Below, piece after piece: positions 47,750-56,856 of a stretch of DNA of 64,000 nucleotides (its first letter is position 1; each line of letters opens with the position of its first letter). The DNA lies in NCBI GenBank assembly GCA_038226305.1, contig JBBRQN010000010.1, forward strand, positions 1 through 64,000, read 5' to 3'. This DNA is from JASLDZ01 sp038226305. GTDB taxonomy: Bacteria; Pseudomonadota; Alphaproteobacteria; Caulobacterales; Caulobacteraceae. A program made the position numbers and the translations under genes. Below the pieces are notes generated by a model, which was given only the letters and a program-made list of their open reading frames with translations, made no database searches and was not told the DNA's origin.

Positions 47750-48064
47750 GAAAACGCCAGCTCGCCCGCAGCAGGCGCGCTCACGGGCACTAGGCCAGAC
47801 CGGCCAGCAGGACGCGCTCAGCCGAGCCTGGCGAACCGCCCGCTTGCGTGACGCCAATCGGTGAGCTTCCACCTAGCCCGCCGCCCGAGCGCGCAGGCAG
47901 GATCATTCATGTCCCGCCCAGGAGCCGCTAGCCGCCCGCCAAGGTCATTGCCAACCCGCCTATGCCACACCCCAAAACGCCGAACGGCGGGGTGGATTGC
48001 TCCACCCCGCCGCCGGGTACGCACGTCTGGCCTCGAGGGGAGAGGCCGGGGTGTCTAGGTCGTC
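47750..48064. other. 315-bp intergenic region
   Basis: Convergent spacer between the tail-anchored gene and the repeat-protein gene. It holds the terminator hairpin at 47985-48012; I see no other gene, repeat or RNA in it. Confidence 0.6.
47985..48012 (-). terminator. Terminator hairpin of the peptidoglycan-binding repeat gene
   Basis: A perfect 12-bp stem (CGGCGGGGTGGA and its complement) with a 4-base loop lies 53 bp after the stop codon. On the minus strand GTTCGGCGTTTT follows, a short T-run. Rho-independent termination is plausible. Confidence 0.6.
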
Positions 48065-49540
48065 TTAGTTCCAGATGCCGAGGGCGCGGGCGGTTTCCAG
48101 CGTGAGCTGGCCCGAAGCCATCTTGTTGTCCTTCTGGAAGCGCAGCAGCGCCTCCGAAGTGGTCTGGGTGTAGAGGCCGTCGATCGGGCCGGCGTAGTAG
48201 CCGCGGGTGGTGAGCGCCTGCTGCATGCGGGCGATCATGTTCCCCGTGGCCGGCTGAGCCGAACCGCTCTGAGCCTGGGCCTGCGCCGTGACGGTGGCCG
48301 AGGCCGCCGCAGGAGCGTAGGCGCCGCGCTCGCCGTCGTAGCTGTGCGTCACCGTCGTGCCCTTGTAGGCCTTGGGCGGGGGCGCATAGACGGGCTTGGG
48401 AGCCGTATAGGTGGTCGTGGTCTCGTAGCCGCCCTTGGTGCCGTAGCTCGAGGTCGAGTGCGGCGGAGGCGTGTAGACTGGCGGCGTGTAGCTGGGCGTG
48501 CAGGAGCCGCCAGCGTCCGAGCAGTTGATCGCGTTGGCCGGAAGCGGGCCCTGGAGCTTGTCGTCGCAGATGACTTCGCGCCACTCGAGCTTGCCGCCGC
48601 CGACGAGCTTCTTCTTCTCGATGACCTTGTAGGTCGCCGGGATGGTGGTGCTCTCGACACGTTCCGGTCGGACCAGCACCTGGATGCGGATATTCTCGTA
48701 GACGGCCGGGATTTCGCGCTTCTCGACGTGAGCCGCGATATCCACCACCTGGCGGGTGTAGCCCTTGTACTCGGGCGGCACGGCCACTTCGACGGTGCGG
48801 GCCGGCGTCTTCACGACGGTCTTGGTGACCGTCTTGTATTCGGCCGGGATCTCCACGAGGCAGAGCAGTTCACCCGTCGGCGCGACCTTGGTCGGGCCGT
48901 AGTAGGGCTTGCCGTCCACGACCGCGGGCAGATAGCCCGGGCCGGTGCCGGGGGAAGTGCCGTAGCCGGGCGTATGCCCCGCCAGACCCTTGCCGGGCTT
49001 CCAGACGGTGGTGGCTTCCTTGACCAGCACCTGCTCGGTGACCGTGCCGTAGGTGGCCGGGATCACTTCGATGCGGGTGTAGCCCGGCTTCACGGTGACC
49101 ACGCCGTCGGCGTAGCCCGAACCGGTGTAGCCGGGGGGCGGGCCGCCGGGACCGCCGGGGCCGTAGCCGCCGCCAGGACCACCCGAGCCGCCGGGACCAC
49201 CAGGTCCGCCGGGGCCGTAGCCGCCGCCGATGGTGATGGTCTTATAGGTGCCGGGCACCACGATGTATTCGATGGACGCCTCGCGGACGAGGATCGTCTT
49301 CTCTTCCCAGCGCCACTCGCCAGGGATGACACGCAGCTCGGTCTTTTCCGGCGTGTCGATCACCTTGTCGGTGAACGTCTCGTAGATTTCAGGGGTCAAT
49401 ACGCGTGCAAAGCACTGACCCGGCTTTGCGTTGGGCGGATAGTCCGCCGCGACGCCGCCATAGGAGTCGGCGAGCGCGACGGCCCCCGACATCAGAAGTG
49501 CCAGCCCCGAAGCGCCAGCCAAGATCACCGTCCTAGACAT
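48065..49540 (-). CDS. Secreted 23-residue-repeat protein with peptidoglycan-binding domain
   Basis: A 491-residue exported protein. After the signal peptide (about residues 1-24), a repeated unit with core IPAxY appears near residues 71, 95, 159, 230, 253, 276 and 299; the last four are exactly 23 residues apart. A Gly/Pro-rich stretch (about residues 106-138) divides the first two units from the rest. A Thr/Tyr/Pro-rich region (about 348-400) leads to a C-terminal PG_binding_1 domain (MQQALTTRGYYAGPIDGLYT). It looks like a wall-bound surface or periplasmic protein. ATG at 49540 is preceded by GGGGAA, so the ATG at 49561 is unlikely. Confidence 0.8.
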   Translation of the reverse strand: MSRTVILAGASGLALLMSGAVALADSYGGVAADYPPNAKPGQCFARVLTPEIYETFTDKVIDTPEKTELRVIPGEWRWEEKTILVREASIEYIVVPGTYKTITIGGGYGPGGPGGPGGSGGPGGGYGPGGPGGPPPGYTGSGYADGVVTVKPGYTRIEVIPATYGTVTEQVLVKEATTVWKPGKGLAGHTPGYGTSPGTGPGYLPAVVDGKPYYGPTKVAPTGELLCLVEIPAEYKTVTKTVVKTPARTVEVAVPPEYKGYTRQVVDIAAHVEKREIPAVYENIRIQVLVRPERVESTTIPATYKVIEKKKLVGGGKLEWREVICDDKLQGPLPANAINCSDAGGSCTPSYTPPVYTPPPHSTSSYGTKGGYETTTTYTAPKPVYAPPPKAYKGTTVTHSYDGERGAYAPAAASATVTAQAQAQSGSAQPATGNMIARMQQALTTRGYYAGPIDGLYTQTTSEALLRFQKDNKMASGQLTLETARALGIWN

Positions 49541-49766
49541 AATCAGTTCCCCAGCCGACATGGCCCCCTCGAGCCCGACATACAGCTCGTTCTTAGCATC
49601 TTATTAAGCCGGTCGCGGTCAAGCTAGTAGGCTTCTCCACACGGTTGAAAACGCCGCGACAGTTGCGCGCAGCCGACGAATGTGTGGCGCTCCAACGACA
49701 GTAAAACTGAGTAACCGGGCGTAGTTAACCGCTCCGGATAGACTCAAGTTCGACTCTGGCCGACGT

Positions 49767-49840
49767 TGGAGCGGGCAGCGGGAATCGAACCCGCACGAGC
49801 AGCTTGGGAAGCTGCCAGGCTACCACTACATCATGCCCGC
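49767..49840 (-). tRNA. tRNA-Gly (CCC anticodon)
   Basis: A 74-nt cloverleaf including the encoded CCA. The acceptor stem pairs GCGGGCA with TGCCCGC; the anticodon stem GCAGC/GCTGC encloses loop TTCCCAA with anticodon CCC; the T arm is GCGGGTTCGATTCCCGC. It reads GGG codons, which fits the high GC. Confidence 0.95.
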
Positions 49841-49906
49841 GGAAGCCTGCGCACTCTAGCGCAGGCCAAAGCCTGCCGCCACCCATTCGGGAGCCCCTCC
49901 GGGTCG

Positions 49907-50893
49907 ATGTCGAAAGCCGCAACCCCGCATCACCATCATGGCCACGAGCACCCTGCGCACGCCCATGCGAAGGGGGGCGGGCATGGTCACCACCATCACG
50001 GCCACGGCGGACATTCCCATGCACCACAAGGGTTTAGCACCGCGTTCGCGGTCGGGGCGGCGCTGAACATCGGCTTCGTGGCGATCGAGGCGGCGGTGGG
50101 CTTCGCCTCCGGCTCGACGGCGCTGCTGGCCGACGCGGGGCACAACCTCGGCGACGTGGCGGCTCTGCTCGCGGCATGGGGTGCGGCCACCCTGGCGAGG
50201 CGCGGGCGCACCGAGCGGTTCACCTGGGGCCTGCGGTCCGCATCGATCCTGGCGCCGCTTTTCAATGCGGTGGTTCTGCTTGTGGTGACGGGCGCCATCG
50301 CTGCGGAGGCCGGGCGCCGGTTGCTACATCCGGTCGCAGCGCCTGGTTTGACGGTCGCGGCGGTCGCCTGCGCCGGGATTTTCGTCAACGGCGGCACCGC
50401 CTTGCTGTTCGCCGGCGGCCGGAAGGACGATGTGAACCGCCGGGCGGTGTTTCTTCACATGGCGGCCGATGCCCTGGTGTCCGCCGGGGTCGCGGGTGCC
50501 GGCCTCCTGATGTGGACGACGGGGTGGCTGTGGCTCGACCCCGTGGCCAGCCTTGTGGTGTCGGCGTTGATCATCGTGGCCAGCCTCGACCTGTTCCGCG
50601 ACACCGCGGTGCTGGCGATGGCTGGCACGCCGCCGGGGGTCGACCCCTTGGCCGTGCGCGCCTGGCTGGAGGCGCGGCCGGGGGTGGATCGTGTGCACGA
50701 CCTGCACATCTGGCCCATCGGCTCCACCGACACGGCGCTCACGTGCCACCTCGTCATGCCTGAGGGCTCGCCGGGCGACGCCTTCCTGGGCGAGACCACC
50801 CGCGAGCTGAATGCCCGCTTCGCCATCGGCCACGCCACCCTGCAGGTGGAGACAGACGCCGCCTGCGCCTGCCCCTTCGAGGATGCGGCCTAG
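49907..50893 (+). CDS. Cation diffusion facilitator (zinc-type) exporter with His-rich N-terminus
   Basis: A 328-residue CDF transporter with six helices. The first 38 residues hold 16 histidines (blocks such as HHHHGHEH), a likely metal sensor or buffer. The transport-site motifs are LLADAGHNLGD (helix 2) and HMAADALVSAG (helix 5), the ZitB/CzcD pattern that suggests zinc, and the C-terminal domain ends with CACPF. A short palindrome GCAGGC/GCCTGC (49861-49876) lies before the start. Divergent from the tRNA. Confidence 0.92.
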   Translation: MSKAATPHHHHGHEHPAHAHAKGGGHGHHHHGHGGHSHAPQGFSTAFAVGAALNIGFVAIEAAVGFASGSTALLADAGHNLGDVAALLAAWGAATLARRGRTERFTWGLRSASILAPLFNAVVLLVVTGAIAAEAGRRLLHPVAAPGLTVAAVACAGIFVNGGTALLFAGGRKDDVNRRAVFLHMAADALVSAGVAGAGLLMWTTGWLWLDPVASLVVSALIIVASLDLFRDTAVLAMAGTPPGVDPLAVRAWLEARPGVDRVHDLHIWPIGSTDTALTCHLVMPEGSPGDAFLGETTRELNARFAIGHATLQVETDAACACPFEDAA

Positions 50894-50976
50894 GGGAACC
50901 GGTCGTGCGAACGACCCGCGTCTCAGTGCGTTAGGGCAGTCCCCCTGCCGTGCGAACGGCGACCCGGAGACCTGCC

Positions 50977-51411
50977 GTGGCCGATATGACCCTGCCCGAA
51001 CTCGCCAAGAAGCTCGCCGACATCGACTTCGCCATGCTGTTCACCCGCGCCGAGGGCGGCGAGCTCGCAGGCCGCCCCATGAGCAACAACGGGGAGGTCG
51101 AGTACGAGGGCACCTCCTACTACTTCACCTGGGATCACGCCCGCATGGTGCGAGACATCGAACGCGACCCGAAAGTGGCCCTGTCGTTCCAGGGTGCGAA
51201 GGGCCTGATCCCCAAGCCGCCGTTGATGGTCGCAGTGGAAGGCGAGGCGGAGCTGATCCGCGACCGTGCGGCGTTCGAGGCCCACTGGGACAAGAGCATG
51301 AACCGCTGGTTCAAGGACGGCCCGGCCACCCCGGGGGTCACCCTGATCAAGGTCGTCGCCAAACGCATCCACTACTGGGACGGCGATGACGAGGGCGAGG
51401 TGAAGGTCTAG
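50977..51411 (+). CDS. Pyridoxamine 5'-phosphate oxidase family (general stress) protein
   Basis: A 144-residue flavin-binding split-barrel protein: MLFTRAEGGELAGRPMSNNGEV, then YYFTWDHARMVRDIERDPKVALSFQG. It matches the short general-stress-protein-26 group, not the true PdxH. GTG at 50977 is preceded 7 bp earlier by GGAG; the ATG three codons later is an alternative. Function in the cell is unknown. Confidence 0.88.
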   Translation: MADMTLPELAKKLADIDFAMLFTRAEGGELAGRPMSNNGEVEYEGTSYYFTWDHARMVRDIERDPKVALSFQGAKGLIPKPPLMVAVEGEAELIRDRAAFEAHWDKSMNRWFKDGPATPGVTLIKVVAKRIHYWDGDDEGEVKV

Positions 51412-51421
51412 CGGAGGATCG

Positions 51422-52465
51422 TCACGACCAGGGCTTGAAGTGCTTCGAGAGCTTCAGGCCCTGGCGCTGATAGTGGCTGCCGTCGAAGCCGTAGATGCGG
51501 GTGGGGCGCTCGGTGAGGGGTTCGTAGACCAGCCTCGCCACCGTCTGCCCGTCCTCCAGCAGGAACGGCGTCTCGTGCGAGCGTACCTCCAGCACGGCCT
51601 TGGAGCCCACCGCGTCGGCCTCGGCCGTGCCGAAGCCGGGGTCGAAGAAGCCCGCGTAGTGGACCCGGAACTCGCCCACGCTGGGGTCGATGGGCGTCAT
51701 TTCGGCGGCCTGGTCGGCGGGAATTTCGACCGCCTCCTTCGACGCCAGGATGTAGAACTCGCCGGGATCAAGCAGGAGTTCGCCAACCCCTGCGCGGTTG
51801 ATCCGGGGCTCGAGCGGCTGCCAGAAGTCGGCCGCGAGATGGCTGTCCTCCTTGTCGAGGTCGATTACCCCGGCGTGGCGGCGGGCCCGGAAGCCGGCGA
51901 GGCTGCCGGTCAGGTCCACGCCCACGTCCTTGCTCAGCAGATGTGGAGGCGAGCCCCGGCGCAGGCGCAGCTGGTTCAGCCGCGTGCCGGTTCGCACCAG
52001 CACGCTGAAGGTCTGCGGCGCGATCTCAACGTACAGCGGACCGGTATAGCCGTCGGCCACGTCGTCGAAGGTGGCGCCCCGGTCGGTGAGGAGGCGCACG
52101 AACACGTCCACCCGCCCGGTGGAGCTCTTGGGGTTGGCGCGGCCCGAAACGCCTGTGGGCAGGGCCAGCCGCTCCTGCAATTCGGCGATGTACACGCAGC
52201 CGCGCTCCAGCACGGCGCCGCCGTTCGACAGGTCGAGCCGGTGCATGGCCACCTCGTCGATCCGCTCGGCCACGGTGCGGTTGCGCGGCAGGAACGAGGC
52301 GCGCACCCGCCAGACGGTGGCGCCCAGCCGCAGGTCGAGGCTGGCGGGCTGGATCTGATCGTCGCGCCATGGGGAGGGGGCGGACACCGCGCCCTCGTCC
52401 ATCAGCGCCTGCAGCGCCTGATAGGGCAGGATGCCGGGGGCAGGCTCGGAAGCGGACTCGGGCAA
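51422..52465 (-). CDS. dcd: 2'-deoxycytidine 5'-triphosphate deaminase
   Basis: A 347-residue double-domain Dcd of the alphaproteobacterial type, which makes dUTP from dCTP for dTTP synthesis. IQPASLDLRLG and SGRANPKSSTGRVDVFVRLL are in the first dUTPase-like half, and GFFDPGFGTAEA with SHETPFLLEDGQ in the second. The chain is about twice the length of E. coli Dcd. Convergent with the stress-protein gene, 10 bp apart. Confidence 0.93.
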   Translation of the reverse strand: MPESASEPAPGILPYQALQALMDEGAVSAPSPWRDDQIQPASLDLRLGATVWRVRASFLPRNRTVAERIDEVAMHRLDLSNGGAVLERGCVYIAELQERLALPTGVSGRANPKSSTGRVDVFVRLLTDRGATFDDVADGYTGPLYVEIAPQTFSVLVRTGTRLNQLRLRRGSPPHLLSKDVGVDLTGSLAGFRARRHAGVIDLDKEDSHLAADFWQPLEPRINRAGVGELLLDPGEFYILASKEAVEIPADQAAEMTPIDPSVGEFRVHYAGFFDPGFGTAEADAVGSKAVLEVRSHETPFLLEDGQTVARLVYEPLTERPTRIYGFDGSHYQRQGLKLSKHFKPWS

Positions 52466-52573
52466 GGGCGTCTCCGAAGCGGAGGGGGGTTGTGGCGAAG
52501 GGTGGGCGCGGAGTCAAAGCGCGCGGGGCAGCTCTCGGTTGACGCCTCCCTGCGACCGGAAGACCACCGCTCC

Positions 52574-53410
52574 ATGATCCGACTCGCCGCCGCCCTCGCC
52601 CTCGCCCTGTGCGCCTTCGCTCCGCAGGCTGCAGCGCAGGCCCTGCCCGCCCAGCCGGGGCGGGAGATCGTGATCGGGCGGTCCTACTCGATCCGCTCGG
52701 TGATCCTGGGTGACGAGCGGCGACTGAACGTCTACCTGCCCGCCCACTATGCCGACGCCTCGCGGCGCTTCCCCGTGCTGGTCCTGCTGGACGGGGGAGA
52801 GGCGGAAGACTTCCACCCGATCTCGGGCCTGGCCCAGATCACCGCCGCCAACGGCTTCGGTCAGGAGCTGATCGTGGTGGGGATCGAGGGCGTGGACCGA
52901 CGCCACGACCTCACCCCGGTCATCGCCTCGGCCAAGGACCGCAAGGCCCTGCCCAAGGCCGGCGGCGCCGACGCCTATCGCCGCTTTCTGGTGGAGGAGG
53001 TGAAGCCGTGGATCGCCGCGCACTATCGCACCAGCGGCCGCACCGGCCTCGTCGGCGAGTCGCTCGCCGGGCTGTTCACGCTGGAGACCTTCCTGAAGAA
53101 CCCGGCGGCGTTCGACGACTACATCGCCTCCAGCCCCAGCCTGTGGCTCGACGATCAGGCGCTCTCAAGGGCGGCCGCGGACCGCCTGCGCAACGAGAGC
53201 TTCGCTGGGAAGCGGCTCTGGATCGGGCTGGGCAGCGAAGGCCCGGAGGTGCAGGCGGGAGCGGACCGGGTGGTCGCAGCCCTGAAGGCCGCCGCGCCTG
53301 CAGGGCTGACGTGGACGTTCGACCCCCGCCCCACCGAACGCCACGACACCACCTACGTCCCCGTGGTCACCGCGGCGCTCCGCAGCCTCTACCCGGCGGG
53401 CAAGCCGTGA
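52574..53410 (+). CDS. Exported alpha/beta-hydrolase esterase (Fes/IroE-like)
   Basis: A 278-residue secreted enzyme: signal peptide MIRLAAALALALCAFAPQAAAQA, then the esterase-D/IroE fold (VYLPAHYADASRRFPVLVLLDGG), the nucleophile Ser in TGLVGESLAGLFTLE, and ERHDTTYVP near the end for the His. Some relatives cut siderophore esters; no siderophore gene is adjacent, so the substrate is open. The longer open frame upstream is not homologous. Confidence 0.85.
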   Translation: MIRLAAALALALCAFAPQAAAQALPAQPGREIVIGRSYSIRSVILGDERRLNVYLPAHYADASRRFPVLVLLDGGEAEDFHPISGLAQITAANGFGQELIVVGIEGVDRRHDLTPVIASAKDRKALPKAGGADAYRRFLVEEVKPWIAAHYRTSGRTGLVGESLAGLFTLETFLKNPAAFDDYIASSPSLWLDDQALSRAAADRLRNESFAGKRLWIGLGSEGPEVQAGADRVVAALKAAAPAGLTWTFDPRPTERHDTTYVPVVTAALRSLYPAGKP

Positions 53411-53478
53411 ACCCCAGCGGCTAGGCGGAGACGCCGGGGCGGTCTAGCCTCTTCGCCTGCAGCCAATCGGAGCGCCAG

Positions 53479-53982
53479 ATGGCCGAGCCCGTTCCCGCCG
53501 TCGAGCAACACGCCGAGGATCTGGCGGCGCGCGCGCCGGCTATGGTCGTGGTGGCCGAGCGGTGGCTGTCCATCGTGATCGCGGCCTTCCTCGTGTTCGC
53601 CGCGGTTCTGGGGCTGGGCGTGGCGGCCTTCCGGTTGATCGAGGGGCTGCTGCAGCATGGCCTCGACGCCCGGCTGATCGTCAGTGTGGTGGATCACCTG
53701 CTGCTGGTTCTGGTGCTGGTGGAGATCCTGCACACCGTGCGCCAGTCCATCGAAGCACGGGAGCTGCAAGCGGAACCGTTCCTGATCGTCGGCCTGATCG
53801 CCACGGTGCGGCGCATCCTTCTGGTCACCCTCGAAACCTCGGACGCCGCCGGGATGTCGCCGCAGGGGCTGGCGGAAAACTTCCAGCACAACATGATCGA
53901 GCTGGGTGTGCTGGCGGGCCTCACCGCGGTGCTGGTGGCCTCGATCTTCGTCGCCCGCCACAGCCGAGCTGGGCGCAAGTAG
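53479..53982 (+). CDS. PsiE-family membrane protein
   Basis: A 167-residue protein with four helices (WLSIVIAAFLVFAAVLGLG; LIVSVVDHLLLVLVLVEIL; FLIVGLIATVRRILLVTLE; MIELGVLAGLTAVLVASIFV) and the loop DHLLLVLVLVEILHTVRQS typical of PsiE (phosphate-starvation-inducible E). The function is unknown. No Pho box was seen before it. Confidence 0.85.
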   Translation: MAEPVPAVEQHAEDLAARAPAMVVVAERWLSIVIAAFLVFAAVLGLGVAAFRLIEGLLQHGLDARLIVSVVDHLLLVLVLVEILHTVRQSIEARELQAEPFLIVGLIATVRRILLVTLETSDAAGMSPQGLAENFQHNMIELGVLAGLTAVLVASIFVARHSRAGRK

Positions 53983-54066
53983 CCTCGGCTCAACCTCGCC
54001 CCAGCTTTCCTCGCCTTGACCAGCGCCCCTGCGCCCTGCCATCGCACGCGGCTTAAGGAGCATGTG

Positions 54067-55272
54067 ATGGCGCAGGATGAAGATCAGGGCGATTGGGGCC
54101 CCGCCACCCGTGCGGTGCGGGGCGGGCTGAACCGCTCTGCGCACGGGGAGATCTCTGAGGCGCTCTATCTCACGCAATCCTACGTCTACGGTTCGGCCGA
54201 GCAGGCCGATGCGCGCTTCGCTGGCACCGATCCGGGCTTCATCTACTCCCGCTACGGCAGCCCCACGACGCAGGCGTTCGAGGAGCGGCTGGCCCTGATC
54301 GAGGGGGCGCAGTTCTGCCGCGCCACAGCTTCCGGGATGGCGGCGGTGCATGTGGCGCTGATGGGGCTGGTGCGGGCGGGGGACCACATCGTCTCCGGCC
54401 GGGCTCTGTTCGGCTCCTGCCGCTGGATCCTGCGGGAATGGGCGCCCCGGTTCGGTGTGGAAGTGACGATGGTGGACGCCACCGACCTGAACGCCTGGGA
54501 AGCCGCCGTGCGGCCGAACACCAAGGCCTTCTTCATCGAAAGCCCCGCCAACCCGCTTCTCGAGATTGCCGACATCGCGGGCGTGGCCGCCATCGCCAAG
54601 GCCGCGGGCGCGCACCTCGTGGTCGACAACGTGTTCGCCACCCCCGTCTTCCAGAAGCCCCTGACGCTGGGGGCCGACGTGGTGGTCTACTCCGCCACCA
54701 AGCACATCGACGGGCAGGGGCGCGTGCTGGGCGGCGCGCTGCTGGGCGACCACGCCCTCCTCGAAGAGAAATACCGCGACATCCTGCGCCACACCGGCCC
54801 CGCCCCCTCGCCGTTCAATAGCTGGGTGCTGATGAAGGGGCTGGAGACGCTTGATCTGCGGGTGCGCGCCCAGACCCGGAGCGCCGCGAGCTTGGCCGAC
54901 CGCATCGGCGCCCATTCGGCGGTGAAGCAGGTGCTCTACCCCTTCCGCGACGACCATCCGCAGGCGGCGGTCGCGAAGAAGCAGATGACCGGCGGATCGA
55001 CGATCATCGCCTTCGATCTCGGCTCGAAGGAGAGTGCGTTCGACTTCCTCAACAGTCTGCGTACCGTGGACATCTCCAACAACCTCGGCGACGCCAAGAG
55101 CATGGCCACACACCCCGCCACCACCACCCACCGCGCCGTTCCCGCCGAGGAGCAGGCGCAGATCGGCCTGCGCGTGGGCCACGTCCGCCTCTCCGTGGGC
55201 CTGGAGGACGAGGCCGACCTCGCGCGCGACATCGAGCGCGCGCTGGATGCCGCCGGGGGCCGCACCCGATGA
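54067..55272 (+). CDS. metZ: O-succinylhomoserine sulfhydrylase
   Basis: A 401-residue PLP enzyme that makes homocysteine from O-succinylhomoserine and sulfide in methionine synthesis. SRYGSPTTQAFEERLA and RATASGMAAVH, then the PLP Lys212 (VVYSATKHIDGQGRV), are diagnostic of the Cys/Met-metabolism family. The ATG has an ideal AAGGAG 6 bp before. I see no SAM-II riboswitch upstream. The apaG start overlaps the stop. Confidence 0.93.
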   Translation: MAQDEDQGDWGPATRAVRGGLNRSAHGEISEALYLTQSYVYGSAEQADARFAGTDPGFIYSRYGSPTTQAFEERLALIEGAQFCRATASGMAAVHVALMGLVRAGDHIVSGRALFGSCRWILREWAPRFGVEVTMVDATDLNAWEAAVRPNTKAFFIESPANPLLEIADIAGVAAIAKAAGAHLVVDNVFATPVFQKPLTLGADVVVYSATKHIDGQGRVLGGALLGDHALLEEKYRDILRHTGPAPSPFNSWVLMKGLETLDLRVRAQTRSAASLADRIGAHSAVKQVLYPFRDDHPQAAVAKKQMTGGSTIIAFDLGSKESAFDFLNSLRTVDISNNLGDAKSMATHPATTTHRAVPAEEQAQIGLRVGHVRLSVGLEDEADLARDIERALDAAGGRTR

Positions 55273-55700
55273 TGCCGCAGCGCCGCCCCGTGCGTAAGGG
55301 ATCGCAGGCCTACGAGGCCGTCACCCGCGGGCTCCTCGTGAGGGTGCGCCCGCAGTACCTGCCCGAACAGTCGGACCCCTGTGAGGGCCGCTGGGTCTGG
55401 GCCTATCAGGTCGAGGTGGAGAACCGCGGCGACGAGACCGTGCAGCTGATCAACCGTCACTGGACCATCACGGACGGCATAGGCCGGGTGGAGGAGGTGC
55501 GCGGCCCCGGCGTTGTGGGGGAGCAACCCACGCTGAAGCCCGGCGAGGCGTTCCGCTACGCCTCCGGCTGCCCCCTCAACACGCCCTCCGGCGTGATGGA
55601 GGGCGAGTACGAGATGGTGAGCGAGGCGGGGGAGCATTTCGAAATCTCCATCCCCGCCTTCAGCCTCGACCTGCCCGACGCCCGCCGCACGGTGAACTAG
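55269..55700 (+). CDS. apaG: ApaG-family protein
   Basis: A 143-residue ApaG protein with an Ig-like fold: YEAVTRGLLVRVRPQYLPEQSDP, WAYQVEVENRGDETVQLINRHW and PLNTPSGVMEGEYEMV. It is often labelled Co2+/Mg2+ efflux protein, but the function is unsettled. Its start overlaps the metZ stop (ATGATG), a pairing usual in this group; proB begins 4 bp after its stop. Confidence 0.93.
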   Translation: MMPQRRPVRKGSQAYEAVTRGLLVRVRPQYLPEQSDPCEGRWVWAYQVEVENRGDETVQLINRHWTITDGIGRVEEVRGPGVVGEQPTLKPGEAFRYASGCPLNTPSGVMEGEYEMVSEAGEHFEISIPAFSLDLPDARRTVN

Positions 55701-55704
55701 GCCG

Positions 55705-56856
55705 ATGACCGCCGCGGCCGCCGCGCTCCTGGCTGCGCGTCGCGTGGTGGTCAAGGTCGGGTCGTCGCTGCTGCTGGACGAGGCGGGTTCACCGGATGCG
55801 GCTTTCGCGGCTGCGCTGGCGGGGGATCTGGCGATGCTCCGTTCCCGGAACGTCGGCGTGGCACTGGTGTCTTCAGGCGCGGTGGCGCTGGGGCGCGGGC
55901 GGCTGGGGCTGCCGTTCGGGCGCAGGCTGAAGCTGGAGGAGAAGCAGGCCGCCGCCTCCGCAGGGCAGGCGGCCCTGATGCGGGTGTGGGAGACCGCGCT
56001 CGCCCCCCACGGCCTCTGCGCCGCGCAGGTGCTGCTCACCCGGGCCGACACCGAGGCACGCCGCTCATGGCTCAACGCCCGCGCCACTCTGGAGGCGCTG
56101 GGGCGGCTGCCCGCCGTGGCCGTCATCAACGAGAACGACACCACCGCCACCGAGGAGCTGCGCTTCGGCGACAACGACCGGCTGGCGGCCCGTGCTGCGC
56201 AGATGCTGCGGGCAGACCTGCTGGTTCTGCTCTCCGACGTTGACGGCCTGCACACCGCCGACCCTCGCGTCGATCCGAACGCTGAGCATCTGGCCGAGGT
56301 CGAGGCGGTGACGCCGCAGGTGCTGGCCCTGGCGGGCGCCGTCGATCCCTCCGGCGTGGGGTCTGGCGGCATGGCGACCAAGCTCGAGGCGGCGCGCATG
56401 GCCGCGCTTTCCGGTTGCGCCACAGTGATCGCGCGGGGGCGACCGCTCGCCGGGGGCTCGCCGCTGGCGGCCCTGTCGAACGGCGTGCGGGCAACGCTGG
56501 TGCGGGCGCAGGGCACGCCGCAGGCCGCCTACAAAGCGTGGATCGCGGGGGGCGTCTTGCCTGCCGGAGCCCTGGTCATCGACGCGGGCGCGGTGAAGGC
56601 CCTGCTAGACGGCCGCAGCCTTTTGCCAGCAGGCGTGCGTGCCGTGCAGGGGCAGTTCGGCAAGGGCGATGTGGTGCGGGTGTTGACCCTGGACGGGGCC
56701 GAGGTGGCGCGGGGCGTCTGCGTCCACGGGGTGGATACGGCGCAGCGCCTCGTCGGCCTGCGATCCGATGCTCATACTGAGGATCGGCCAGAGCTGATCC
56801 ACCGCGACGACCTCGTGCTCGCCGCCGCAACGCTGAAGGAGCCCGCGCATGGCTGA
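55705..56856 (+). CDS. proB: Glutamate 5-kinase
   Basis: A 383-residue amino-acid kinase for the first step of proline synthesis. VVVKVGSSLLLDE and VSSGAVALGRGRL bind ATP and glutamate; INENDTTATEELRFGDNDRLA is the central loop and SGVGSGGMATKLEAA the GG-rich turn. A PUA domain follows from about residue 285. Its stop overlaps proA by 8 bp. Usually next to obgE in relatives; displaced here. Confidence 0.95.
   Translation: MTAAAAALLAARRVVVKVGSSLLLDEAGSPDAAFAAALAGDLAMLRSRNVGVALVSSGAVALGRGRLGLPFGRRLKLEEKQAAASAGQAALMRVWETALAPHGLCAAQVLLTRADTEARRSWLNARATLEALGRLPAVAVINENDTTATEELRFGDNDRLAARAAQMLRADLLVLLSDVDGLHTADPRVDPNAEHLAEVEAVTPQVLALAGAVDPSGVGSGGMATKLEAARMAALSGCATVIARGRPLAGGSPLAALSNGVRATLVRAQGTPQAAYKAWIAGGVLPAGALVIDAGAVKALLDGRSLLPAGVRAVQGQFGKGDVVRVLTLDGAEVARGVCVHGVDTAQRLVGLRSDAHTEDRPELIHRDDLVLAAATLKEPAHG

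Noticed and set aside
48650..49330. DNA-level tandem repeats or a CRISPR-like array in the repeat-protein gene
   Set aside because: The repeats are at protein level with diverged codons, and there are no identical spaced repeats.
49562..49766. CtrA-type TTAA-N7-TTAA site before the repeat-protein gene
   Set aside because: TTAA words occur, but none pair at the required 7-bp spacing.
53983..54066. SAM-II riboswitch before metZ
   Set aside because: The conserved pseudoknot sequences (such as GCTAAAG near the ribosome site) are absent; only a Shine-Dalgarno is seen.
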